A stretch of 64,000 bases of DNA from Lolium rigidum (taxonomy: Eukaryota; Streptophyta; Magnoliopsida; Poales; Poaceae), in contig NC_061511.1 of assembly GCF_022539505.1 (NCBI RefSeq), positions 30,886,620 to 30,950,619 on the forward strand, written 5' to 3'. The position numbers and the translations under genes were made by a program. This document shows, piece after piece, positions 47,820-57,221 of the stretch (the first letter of the stretch is position 1; each line of letters begins with the position of its first letter). A model generated the notes under the pieces. That model was not told the DNA's origin and did no database searches. It worked only from the letters and a program-made list of their open reading frames with translations.

Positions 47820-48948
47820 CAGCTAAATCCATGCGCCACGGGTAAGTGGGGACAAGGGTGACCGGGGTGCACCCACATACTAGCGACAGGCCATAACTTG
47901 ATGCGCCATGGCTAACCTAATACTAGTGGCGCACTACATTTGGGTGCACCACGGGTAACCAAAGTGCCAAAATTGATATATGGAGTCGTCCCTGCTGTCG
48001 TCACTTTCCCTCACGACCACCGACTCCCACGTGAAGCATACCATCACTTTCCTCAAGGCCACGACTAACCTAATACTAGTGGCGCAACACATTTGGGTGC
48101 CACGGGTAACCTATGTGCCAGAGAATTGATTGATGGAGCCGTCCCTACCGCTGTCACTTTCCCTACCGGCTCCCACGTGAAGCCTACCCTCCTCCCTCCT
48201 TTATCCATGGGGAACCCCAGCCACACAAAGCGTCCGCCTCCTTTTCCCTTTCCCCTTTTCCACAGAAATCCCCGAGAACCAGCGCAATACCGCCACTTTT
48301 GGCGTCCATGTCGTTGTTTCCGGTCACGCTGCTCCAATTTGAAGCCACCAGAATGTCCGACTCAACATCAGCTTTCTCTCCACTAAAGGAATCAAAGAGA
48401 GGCTCCTCAAATTGTCGACACGGTCGCCGTTTCTATTCATCGGCTGCCGTGCTACGGTGAGGATTTCGGCCGCCCTAGACCTCCTCCAGCCTTTTCGAGC
48501 CCTCCACCGCGTTCGTAGTGACCTTCTATTACTCCTAGACATATCCTCGTTTTTCCACAGTGCTCTGCTCCATCTTGCTGGCGTTCATCGTCATTCTTCC
48601 CCGCAGGTCATCAACGCCAGCGCGCTTCGGTGCTTCCCCGACCATTGTATCACACGTTGTTGGTCCACCGCGCCAAGGCATACCTCGAGCACCATCTCTC
48701 CCATCCTATTTCACCTCCAATCGTCTCGATTCGTGGTTTGCCCTTGCTAGAGAAGATCGAGGATGTCGATGGTAGCCGTCATCCATGAAACTGGTATTAC
48801 CAGTGGTGCACACTCATGGTGCGGCACTGATATGTACCAGGAGGGTGCGCCGCAGGTAAGTTACTACCCAGTAGCATGATAGCCATGGCGCAGTCTGTGC
48901 ACCACGGGTAACACAAATTGATGCGTCACTGGCGTTTTCCTACTAGTG
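47820..48948 (-). mobile_element. CACTA transposon remnant (one terminus and subterminal repeats)
   Basis: The right edge, read on the minus strand, is CACTAGTAGGAAAACGCC (ending at 48948), a standard CACTA terminus. Motifs of the type gcgccacgggtaa recur near both edges (about 47832, 47905, 47952, 48096, 48848 and 48895), as the transposase-binding subterminal repeats of these elements do. A left CACTA terminus is missing and no transposase is encoded, so this is a truncated non-autonomous copy. Confidence 0.7.
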
Positions 48949-49586
48949 TCTGGCGCTCGTGGTAGGCATAAGCTCGCGATGCCTTCTCCCGGAGCAACCC
49001 ATGCTGTGGCGTGGGCCCAGGTGGGGCCTCGTCAATAAAGTCATGTTCCCGACGCTCTACCCTTGTCAGGACTCGTTGCGGGTCTTCGTGGAGGCCCGGG
49101 ATGTTGCGAGGGCAACCCCCTCCCCCCCCCCCCCCCCCGCGACGCGACGTTGCAACGCCAGACCAACAACGCGAAGGAGGAGAACGAATACCACCAGGCG
49201 TTTTTGGAGAGCCTCAACATTCAACATGGCATTATGCATCCGCCGGAGCGTGGGTACTGTAGTGAGCGCCACTAGGTGTTCTGACCAATCTACCTAGGGT
49301 TAGGTTCGACGATTGTAGGGTAGGGTTAGGTTCGGTCGTGTGTTAATTTGTCTATGGCATGGTTGTAAATTAATAAACTATGAAATATGATGAACTATGA
49401 CCCATGTTTCTCTTCAGTTTTTACCATGCAGGATCCTTTTAAAATTTTCAGTGTCAATTTTGGTATTGTTCTGTCACTCGCTCATACGTATTGGATATAT
49501 GTTATCCAACATTTTTGTTCGGAGTTATCTTGGATAGTGGATCTGCAATAGATGCTCCATAACCACAAAACTATCGTCCAACTACT
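48949..49586. other. Stretch between CACTA remnant and MULE
   Basis: Contains a poly-C tract (49123-49138, about 17 C). A short frame after it includes NNAKEENEYHQAFLESLN, a charged stretch I cannot assign. It may be a transposon-derived or captured gene fragment. Nothing complete. Confidence 0.3.
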
Positions 49587-49682
49587 CACCGGTGGGGTCC
49601 GGATCCCCTGGAGTTGGCCTCAACTCTACCGCATGGAGTTGGGGCAATCCTGACCCTTGTTTCCCCTCTATGGCCCAGATTT
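49587..49682 (+). repeat. MULE left terminal inverted repeat
   Basis: Starts caccggtggggtccgga and ends tggcccagattt. It matches the reverse complement of 61087-61182 at 94 of 96 positions by eye. It carries the sole inverted partner found in the window. Confidence 0.93.
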
Positions 49683-50388
49683 CTCCACATCTGTAAATTC
49701 TGTTAAAGGCATGGTTTTCTCTTCTGGATAAGGTCGTCAAGCTTCAGAACAAAATCAATTCCCCTCGTCGACCTTCCCCGCCGGACTCTCGTCAGCTCCG
49801 GCAGGAGGAGGGACAGCCTGAACCCACTCTCCTCCACTGAGTAGCCACCACAGCCGCGAGGACCTCCGCCGAGGAGCCTGGGCGACTCGATCTTGCGGCC
49901 TCCGCCAACTCGTCGGCGCACCGGGAGCTCACACCAAACCGCGAGCGTGCAGCCTCGACTGATTCGCCGCCGCACTTGGAGGCTTGGAGCTCGCCCCAAA
50001 GCGCGAGCGTGAAGCCTCGACTGAGTCGCCGCCGCACTTGGAGCTCGCCCCACTTCGCGAGCTTCCAGCTTCCATGGAGATGCGGCGTCGCACCAGGTGC
50101 TCGCCCAAGTGGCGAGCTTGCAAGCTCTGCCGCTTCCGCACCAAGAGTTCGTTCCAACAGTACATGCTATGTGAAGTCAAGCTCATTTGAAGAAGACAAG
50201 ATTGTGATGTGCACGTACAGCTATTTCAGTAGCCACTCGACCAAACAAAGTAAGGAACATTCAAATCCATCTATTATTCTTGTTCTGGTACTATGCAAGA
50301 AAAAATTTAAGGGTGATAATATCCGTATTGTCATGGATTAAATTTATTATTACATCACATATCAAATAGATGATGTTTCTTGGCTTGT
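49683..50388. other. MULE left arm, GC-rich with short internal repeat
   Basis: Downstream of the transposase stop. Around 49920-50060 a unit of about 75 bp containing gcgagcgtg(c/a)agcctcgact, then gattcgccgccgcacttgg, is repeated, with a third partial copy. Minus-strand frames here are Arg/Ala-rich without motifs. The GC content differs from the AT-rich exons next to it. It may be a captured host fragment or simply subterminal repeats. Confidence 0.4.
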
Positions 50389-51137
50389 TCACAAGGGCTG
50401 ATTGTAGTATCCTGCAAATTGGCTTGTTCCATTGTTGCTTGCAGGAGGAAAATACAATTGTTCGCCTTGGGTATACCTAATACTTGTTTCCTGTTGGATA
50501 GTAGATGCAGAAATTAAGTAAGCATGGAATGAAATATGATATGTTGAAATTTAATTATGCTTTAACAACATATAAAAAAAACTTACGTACTTGACTGTAT
50601 GATGCCGTATGCATAAGATTAGTATGTGATGGAGGTAAACCATTATCGCACGATCCCTGAATCATGATACAAAGTTGTGAGAAACCAAAGTTTTAATTTT
50701 CTTAAATTTCATCATAATAAACTAATTAGAATCTTACCAACAACGAATCCGTGAAACCAGTAGATGTTGTATACATACGATTAGTATGTAATGGAGGTAA
50801 ACCATTATCGCAAGATCCCTGAATCATGGTATAAACTTCTGAGAAACCAAAGTTCCAATGTTCTCAAGTTTCATCATAATAAACTAATTAGAATCTTACC
50901 AACAACAAATCTGTGAAACTAGTAGATGTGGTATCCGTAAAGTTAGTATATGATGGAGGTACACCATTATTGCAAGATACCTGAATCATGGGACAAACAT
51001 GTGACCAAACAAAGTTTTAATTTTGTCAAGTTTCGTCTTAAATAAACTAGTTAGAATGTTACCATCAACGAATCCGTGAAACCTGCATCATCTCTGTTTT
51101 CATTCATCCACAAGATATCTATCGGTACCTCGACACC
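50389..51137 (-). CDS. Transposase 3' exons 2-6 (five short exons, proposed)
   Basis: Proposed exons on the minus strand: 51063-51137 (25 codons), 50900-50980 (27), 50738-50818 (27), 50591-50656 (22) and 50390-50490 plus the last base of the stop at 50389 (33 codons and TGA). All have AG acceptors and GT donors (ATG|GTAACA, TTG|GTAAGA twice, CAA|GTACGT), all introns are phase 0, and no internal stops occur. Exons 3, 4 and 5 are tandem copies of one exon-intron unit (VSCNNGVPPSYTN, GSCDNGLPPLHTN, GSCDNGLPPSHTN); exon 2 shares the ending GFTDSL. The last exon ends FAGYYNQPL. The main exon's own end (VQYCNNN) resembles the start of these units. Function is unknown; this would be a Ser/Thr/Pro-rich tail. 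No transcript evidence exists here, and the tail lies on the far side of the gypsy insertion. Confidence 0.65.
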
Positions 51138-51208
51138 CTGTAGTTAATAAAAACAATAGTATGGTTAGAATCATACATTTAGAATAAATATTTATGGTGC
51201 CATGAGCT

Positions 51209-52378
51209 TGTTATCACCAGAATTTGACCACGCCAGAGGAGGGCCGCGATCAAGATGGGCGTGAAGATTACACATGGAAGAAAATACGTGAATCGGCCTT
51301 TTGTACCAAGTTGGGCTAAACTGCCCATGTATCTGTAACATATGAGATCGCATCTTAGTTTAGGAGTTAGAGTTTTACCCGTGCACGGTTTGGTGCGCAC
51401 CCACATTAGAAAGTCCCCTGGACTATAAATATGTACCTAGGGTTTATGGAATAAACAACAACCAACGTTCAACACAAACCAATCTCGGCGCATCGCCAAC
51501 CCCTTCGTCTCAAAGGGTTTCTCCGGTAAGCACCATGCTGCCTAGATCGCATCTCGCGATCTAAGCAGCACGAGCCTGCCCACGTTGTTCATGCGTTGCT
51601 CGTACTGAAGCCTTTTTGATGGCGAGCAACGTAGTTATCGTAGATGTGTTAGGGTTAGCATTGTGCTTAGTATCATATGCTGTTGTAGTGCAACCCTTGC
51701 GCATCTAGCCGTCCTTGTACCTCATCATGGGTGCAGGGCGGCACCCCGCTTGATCGTTATTTAGTAGATCTGATCCGTTACGATTGCTCCTTGATTTATC
51801 GGGGATTAGTTTAATATCTGCAATAGTTAGGCCTTACAAAGGGTTGGAGGATCCAGCGGCGTGTAGGGTGTAGTTTGCTGGCCCTAGACAGGATGTTCCG
51901 AGGATCAACCTCGTGTTGGTTTTTAGGCCTTGTCTAGGGCTGTCTTACGGTCACCGTGCGCGAGCGCGAGGCCCAATCGTGAGTAGGATGATCCGATTAT
52001 GCGGTGAAAACCCTAGATCGTCGTGGATCTCATATGCTTTATCTTGATCAAGCAGGACCACCATATATTCGGCCACCTTGGACGAATCATGGGTGGATCG
52101 GCTCCATGAGCCGATTCACGGGATAACCTCGAGAGCCGATCGAGGCTCGTATTTAACGTGTACGTGTGTGCCCCGCAGGAAACTAAGCGAGGCATCATCC
52201 ACACCTTCCCGACCAGGTATAGGTCAGTGTGGCACGCCCTTGCGCTTGCATCGGCGCGCGACCGGGAGGCTTTGCGGGCCGTCGCTCCGAGGGACCGGGG
52301 CCAGCCGCAGCCCTAGTTGTTCCCGGCTCTACGGTGTTGGCCGATCCACTGCCCGCCGGTGGGTTTCTGACGCCAACA
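51209..52378 (+). repeat. 5' LTR
   Basis: Starts at TG, ends at CA, 1170 bp, paired with 57222-58392. It carries a TATAAATA box at 51424-51431 and a leader rich in aacaacaacc. The inner palindromes around tgagccgattcacggg and gagccgatcgaggctcg are shared with the 3' copy. Confidence 0.95.
51424..51431 (+). promoter_or_regulatory. LTR TATA box
   Basis: TATAAATA lies in the 5' LTR in the context ggactataaatatgtacc. The same motif occurs at 57437-57444 in the 3' LTR. Transcription would start about 30 bp downstream. Confidence 0.75.
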
Positions 52379-52380
52379 CA

Positions 52381-52400
52381 TTCTGGCACGCCCGGTGGGA
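52381..52400 (+). other. Probable primer-binding site
   Basis: Directly after the 5' LTR comes ca, then ttctggcacgcccggtggga. The position is right for a tRNA primer site. I could not assign the tRNA with confidence. Confidence 0.5.
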
Positions 52401-52448
52401 CGATCTTCAACATCCACGACATCCACCACATCGCCATCTACATCCGAG

Positions 52449-55109
52449 ATGGCGGAAAGCACTCCGGTCGAGGACGAGGATCTGAATGGCGAAGTCAAGG
52501 TCCTCCGCAAAGCCGACCTCATCGGTTCTTCCCACGACACCCGCTCCCATGGCGTCAACACCAATGTGGTGGAGCTGGGGTATCACCCTGGTGAGGGTAG
52601 TGATGAGGGCGGCTGCCCTCACAGCAAGGATGAAGAAGGAGCCGATCCCAGCGATCGGACCATATTACACGCACCACCAGCTCTCCCAGTATTCGGCGTC
52701 GACCTCACAGGTGACGGAAAGCTGGGGTTCGGGTTCACCTCGGCTGACGAGCTAGAGGAAGTCGACATCGGCCCCGGGGATAAGCCGCGGCCAACTTTTA
52801 TCAGCAGGAAGTTAGACCCACAGCTCAGGAGTCAGATGATAGCTCTATTGAAAGAATATCCAGATTGCTTCGCATGGGACTACACGGAGATGCCTGGGCT
52901 AGACAGGAGCATCATCGAGCATCGACTCCCCCTGAAGAAAGGATTTCGGCCCTTCCAGCAGCGAGCACGACAAATGAAGGCCGAAATCCTAGAGGAGGTC
53001 AAGAAAGAGATCGAGAAGATGTTGGCCGCCGGGTTCATTAGGCCATGCAGGTATGCGGAATGGATATCCAGTATCTTTCCGGTAGAAAAGAAAGACGGCC
53101 GGTGGCGTGTGGCTATCGATTTCCGAGATCTTAACAGAGCCACTCCAAAAGATGAATACCCGATGCCTGTGGCAGAAACTTTGATCAATGCAGCTGCTGG
53201 CCACAAGGTTTTAAGCTTCATGGATGGCAACGCCGGCTATAACCAGATCTTCATGGCCCCAGAAGATATACACAAGACCGCATTCGGGGTACCAGGGGCA
53301 GTAGGCTTGTTCGAATATGTGGTCATGACCTTTGGGTTGAAGAATGCTGGCGCAACGTATCAAAGGGCCATGAATTATATATTCCACGATCTGATCGGCA
53401 AGCTGGTGGAAATCTACATCGATGACGTGGTGGTCAAGTCTGTCTCCATGGAGGGACACTTGGAAGATTTGCGACGCGTACTAGACCGGACTCGAAAGTT
53501 CGGGCTAAGAATGAACCCAAAGAAGTGCGCCTTCGGTGTAACGGCCGGTCAGTTCCTAGGATTTTTGGTCCATGAGCGAGGAATTGAGATTGGCCTGAAG
53601 AGTCAGGAGGCGGTGCGTACCATGCAGCCGCCCACCACGAAGAAGGAACTCCAGCGTCTTATCGGCAAGATCAACTTCGTTCGCCGATTCATCTCTAACC
53701 TGTCAGGACGGATCGAGCCATTCATGGGTTTGGTGAAGACTAAATCCGATGACGAATTTCACTGGGGGGCAGAACAGCAGCAGGCGTTCGATGACATTAA
53801 ACGGTATCTGACGACGCCACCCGTGTTAGTGCCGCCCCAGCAAGACAGGCCGTTCTACATTTACTTGTCCGTAGCTGACACATCCATCGCCTCGGTGGTG
53901 GTGCAACTCTACGAGGGCGTTGAAAAGGTCGTTTTCTACCTCAGCAGAAGGATGTTGGACGCGGAGACGAGGTACCCTGAGGTCGAGAAACTGTGCCTTT
54001 GTCTGTTCTTTACCTGCACCAAGCTGCACCACATCCTTTTGACGGCAGAGATCTTCGTCATATGCAAGTCAGACGTTGTCAAGCACATGCTGTCGGCCCC
54101 CGTGTTGAAAGGCCGATTGGGTAAATGGATGCTTGCGTTGTCAGAGTTCGACCTTCGGTATCAGCCTGCGAAAGCAGTCAAAGGACAAGCATTGGCCGAT
54201 CTCATAGCTGAGCGAATCAGTACCAATATAGCAGCACTATCCATACGTGCATGGGCTATGTTCTTCGACGGATCGGCTTGCGACGATGGTTGTGGTATCG
54301 GCATTCTGCTCGTATCGCCTAGGGGGACGGAATACTCCTTCTCCATCAGATTGTCTGCCCCTTGCACCAACAACGTGGCAGAGTATGAGGCGGTACGTAA
54401 GGGGATGGAGTTGCTACTAGAAGCTGGAGCAGAAGCAGTAGAGCTTTTTGGAGACTCCAAGTTGGTAATCAACCAGCTCACGGATGAATACAAGTGCGAG
54501 AGTGAGTCGCTTTTTCCATATTGGATGGAATGCCGTGAGTTAATGACACAGTTTCGGTACATCAACTTTAATTGGGTTCCAAGGTCCCAGAATACCGAGG
54601 CCAACAATCTCGCACAAATGGCGTCAGGCTACATAGATACACCTGAAGGGTCAGAAGTTCAGGTCCAATTCCTAGAACAAAATGATTGGAGAGCCGAAAT
54701 CTTCAATTACTTAAAAGATTCGGCTCGGGGGGCACCTAAGCGGGTAAGATACAAAGCCATGAAGTATGTCCTCATAGGAGACGACATGTTCTACAGGACG
54801 TTGGAAGGGTTACTACTCAAGTGCTTGGGTCCAACTGAGTCTAATCGGCTCTTACATGAGGTGCATGAAGGCGCCTGTGGAACTCATCGGTCGGCTCACA
54901 AGATGAAGTGGCTAATTAGGCGCTCGGGGTTCTATTGGCCCACCATGCTTGAAGATTGCTTCAATTACTACAAGGGGTGCCAAGCATGCCGGATGTTTGG
55001 GAAGATTCGAGATGGTACCAGCGTCGGCAATGAACCCGATCATCAAACCTTGGCCATTTCGAGGGTGGGGCATGGACATGATCGGAAAAATCCATCCAGC
55101 TTCGAGTAA
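52449..55109 (+). CDS. Gag remnant fused to pol: RT, RNase H, second RNase H, part of integrase
   Basis: The ATG at 52449 (MAESTPVEDEDLNGEVK) is preferred over the upstream GTG at 52395. About 80 acidic residues, probably the start of gag or linker, run directly into pol. Numbering from 52395: RT about 225-395 with FMD277 and YIDD (D343, D344); Ty3 RNase H about 480-600; a second archaeal-type RNase H about 620-745 with D625 (FFDGSA), E665 and D687 (FGDSK). The expected last acidic residue in NTEA-N-NLAQ is Asn737 instead of Asp. The integrase zinc finger (HEVHEG then CQAC, about 821-865) follows. The frame then breaks near 55006-55012, where one extra base shifts it, and ends at 55109 in nonsense. 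Gag and aspartic protease are missing. Confidence 0.9.
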   Translation: MAESTPVEDEDLNGEVKVLRKADLIGSSHDTRSHGVNTNVVELGYHPGEGSDEGGCPHSKDEEGADPSDRTILHAPPALPVFGVDLTGDGKLGFGFTSADELEEVDIGPGDKPRPTFISRKLDPQLRSQMIALLKEYPDCFAWDYTEMPGLDRSIIEHRLPLKKGFRPFQQRARQMKAEILEEVKKEIEKMLAAGFIRPCRYAEWISSIFPVEKKDGRWRVAIDFRDLNRATPKDEYPMPVAETLINAAAGHKVLSFMDGNAGYNQIFMAPEDIHKTAFGVPGAVGLFEYVVMTFGLKNAGATYQRAMNYIFHDLIGKLVEIYIDDVVVKSVSMEGHLEDLRRVLDRTRKFGLRMNPKKCAFGVTAGQFLGFLVHERGIEIGLKSQEAVRTMQPPTTKKELQRLIGKINFVRRFISNLSGRIEPFMGLVKTKSDDEFHWGAEQQQAFDDIKRYLTTPPVLVPPQQDRPFYIYLSVADTSIASVVVQLYEGVEKVVFYLSRRMLDAETRYPEVEKLCLCLFFTCTKLHHILLTAEIFVICKSDVVKHMLSAPVLKGRLGKWMLALSEFDLRYQPAKAVKGQALADLIAERISTNIAALSIRAWAMFFDGSACDDGCGIGILLVSPRGTEYSFSIRLSAPCTNNVAEYEAVRKGMELLLEAGAEAVELFGDSKLVINQLTDEYKCESESLFPYWMECRELMTQFRYINFNWVPRSQNTEANNLAQMASGYIDTPEGSEVQVQFLEQNDWRAEIFNYLKDSARGAPKRVRYKAMKYVLIGDDMFYRTLEGLLLKCLGPTESNRLLHEVHEGACGTHRSAHKMKWLIRRSGFYWPTMLEDCFNYYKGCQACRMFGKIRDGTSVGNEPDHQTLAISRVGHGHDRKNPSSFE

Positions 55110-55947
55110 GAAACACGAATGGATTTTGGCCATCACAGATTACTTCACCAAGTGGGTGGAGGCCGTCCCTATGAAGAAGGTAAAATCAGAAGATGTGATT
55201 AAGTTCGTGAAGGAACACGTGATTCATAGGTTCGGGATTCCCCAAACCATCACGACCGATGGAGGTTCGGTTTTTGTATCTAAAGAGTTCAGGGGGTTCT
55301 GCGATGACATAGGGATTAAGCTGATCCGATCATCTCCGTACTATGCTCAGGCTAACGGGCAAGCTGAAGCGTCCAATCAGAGCTTAATCAAGCTGATCAA
55401 GAGAAAGATTGAAGAAAACCCAAGGGATTGGCATGAGAAGTTATCAGAGGCATTATGGGCCTACCGCATGTCATGCCATGGGGCTATAAAGACTTCGCCG
55501 TACCAGCTTGTTTATGGGCAAGAAGCCGTATTACCTTGGGAGATTACGGCTGGATCAAGACGTGTCACGTTTCAGAATGATCTGACGGCAGACGAATATG
55601 CAACTTTGATGAGTGACACTATTGAGGACGCAACAGAGCTTAGGCTTTGGTCGTTGGAAAAGATTAAGGAAAACAAAGCCCGGGTAGCTCGGGCCTACAA
55701 TAAGAAGGTTAGGCCAAAGGAGTTTCAGGTTGGTGACCTGGTATGGGAAGCTGTGTTGCCGTTAGGAACCAGGGACAAGGCATATGGCAAGTGGTCTCCT
55801 AATTGGCACGGTCCGTACAAAGTCGTCCAGGCCTTGAAAGGTAATGCATACATGTTGGAAGAGTTGGACGGGCAGAAGTTTCCAGTGGCTGTAAATGGTC
55901 AACACCTCAAGAAGTATTTCCCAAGCATGTGGGATGATGGGCACTAA
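55010..55947 (+). CDS. Integrase core and C-terminus (continuation after frameshift)
   Basis: This frame picks up at MVPASAMNPIIKPWPFRGWG and is open to TAA at 55945-55947. The integrase catalytic triad is visible: D in AITDYFTKW, D in TTDGGSVF, E in GQAEASNQ. It ends with the usual C-terminal domain (VGDLVWEAVLP, then NWHGPYKVVQ, then LNGxxLKKYF-like). Expected sequence just upstream (CQAC-x-MFGKI) is in the other frame, so a single-base insertion separates two parts of one original polyprotein. The start given is the point where this frame takes over, not a translation start. Confidence 0.88.
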
Positions 55948-56503
55948 GGTAGGGAGGCCGATTAGAATCGGCCAGCAAAAGGGGATGATCCAATCATGGG
56001 TACCAAAGTATGGGGGCCGATGTAATCGGCCGTAAAAAAAAAAGAAGCCAATGTCGCCGCCATCGACTCTAGAACAATTATACGAGACCCACAAAGCACA
56101 GATGGTGTTCAGTTTAGCTTCATGAGTTCCCTGGAGCACGTCCTTGCTGATGTCCTCGCCTTGACTAAGGCTCGGGGGGCAGTTAATCTAGTGGATGCTC
56201 TATATTCTTAGGAGCCGATTGGGGTGGCTGCAGAAAAGGAAAGGAGACTGGTTGCTCAGATTAGCCGATGAACAATCATCGGCTGTGGAATTGCAAATAC
56301 CATGGTCAAGGAAAAAATAATAATCCGATTCGTTTGCTATCGGTCTTGGTGTGGCGAGCGGGGAGATGGAGATTGAATTGATGAAAGGAAGATTGAACGA
56401 ACAATTCTTATTAATTCAAAGAAACGGCTTTACAAGAAGAGCCGAGGGCTCCCAAAAGAGGGATCTGGTGCCTGGTGCACTGCTAACTACTAGTCCTACC
56501 CCA
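55948..56503. other. Retrotransposon 3' non-coding stretch
   Basis: Repeated short palindromes ccgattagaatcggcc and gccgatgtaatcggcc, and a poly-A run near 56035. These are typical of the Tat-lineage region between pol and the antisense frame. The plus-strand frame over 56351-56992 is the mirror of the antisense frame and is not called. Confidence 0.6.
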
Positions 56504-57013
56504 CTAATCGTCGCCGTCTTCATCATCGCCGTCGCTGAAGTCGTCGGCGCTGCTCCCAGGAAGCTCCTCACCATCGCTGTCCCAGCTGTCGGCTGGAGCT
56601 TCCTCCTCCTCCTCGTCATCATCATCGTCCTCGCTATCCACCCAGGTGCGGAGGCGCTTCGTTGGAGGATAGCCCGCGGAGGAGGAATCATCTTCCTCCT
56701 CCTCATCCTCCTCTTCCTCGTCATCATCGTCGTCCTCGCTGTCCGCCCACATGCGGGAGCGTTTCTTCGGCGGGAGCTTGGTGGAGGGGGAAGCCTCAGT
56801 CCTTTCCGCTCCTTTTTCTTTCTTCTCCTTGTCGGAGGAGATGGGATTCGCCCCGGAGCGGGGGTCGTCGTCTTCCTTGTTCCTCGGCGCCGATTGAAGA
56901 GAGAAGCTGGAAGCGGAGGAGGAAGAGGAAGACATTGCTACCGAAGGAGAGGGTTTTTTGGTGTCGACCGTCAAAGCAGAGGAAGGGGATGAAGAGGACT
57001 GGTCAGTTGGCAT
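56504..57013 (-). CDS. Antisense ORF of Tat-lineage element, acidic protein, 169 aa
   Basis: Opposite in orientation to pol, an intact frame begins MPTDQSSSSPSSALTVDTKK and ends DDEDGDD then TAG. It is Ser-rich at the start (residues 1-45), Lys/Arg-containing in the middle (KKRSRMWADSEDDDD), and very acidic after, with a short duplicated block (KKRSRMWADSEDDDD and TKRLRTWVDSEDDDD, separated by about 35 residues). Additional antisense frames at this place are known for Tat-clade elements such as Grande and relatives. Their role is not established. The mix of acidic runs and basic patches suggests a chromatin or RNA-related protein, which is only inference. The low-complexity makeup means long-open status alone is weak evidence. 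Confidence 0.7.
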   Translation of the reverse strand: MPTDQSSSSPSSALTVDTKKPSPSVAMSSSSSSASSFSLQSAPRNKEDDDPRSGANPISSDKEKKEKGAERTEASPSTKLPPKKRSRMWADSEDDDDDEEEEDEEEEDDSSSAGYPPTKRLRTWVDSEDDDDDEEEEEAPADSWDSDGEELPGSSADDFSDGDDEDGDD

Positions 57014-57204
57014 AGTTAAATAATGAGGGGCCTAGTGGAGATTCAAGGCCATTGCAGTTTCCGAGGAAGTGATGCTAAAGCTGTCAAATTTCACAGAGAA
57101 GTGGGGAAGGCAAGGTGTCATGATGACGGATGCTGCAACAGTTCTGCTCTGCCACGACATGACCCGACGAAAGAGAGCATAATGATTTTGGAAATGTCAT
57201 TTCC

Positions 57205-57221
57205 AAAACCAGGGGGGCATG
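57205..57221 (+). other. Polypurine tract
   Basis: The tract ccaggggggcatg ends one base before the 3' LTR starts (TGTTATC at 57222). It is the expected plus-strand primer. Confidence 0.75.

Noticed and set aside
40851..48948. A single 8-kb CACTA element carrying the F-box gene between the two CACTA termini
   Set aside because: The subterminal sequences differ (accggc type versus gcgccacgggtaa type) and the termini beyond CACTAGTAG do not match. They are from different families.
56351..56992. Plus-strand frame of about 213 codons rich in Leu, Val and Ile
   Set aside because: It is the mirror of the acidic GAT/GAG-rich antisense ORF. Hydrophobic runs arise automatically on the opposite strand.
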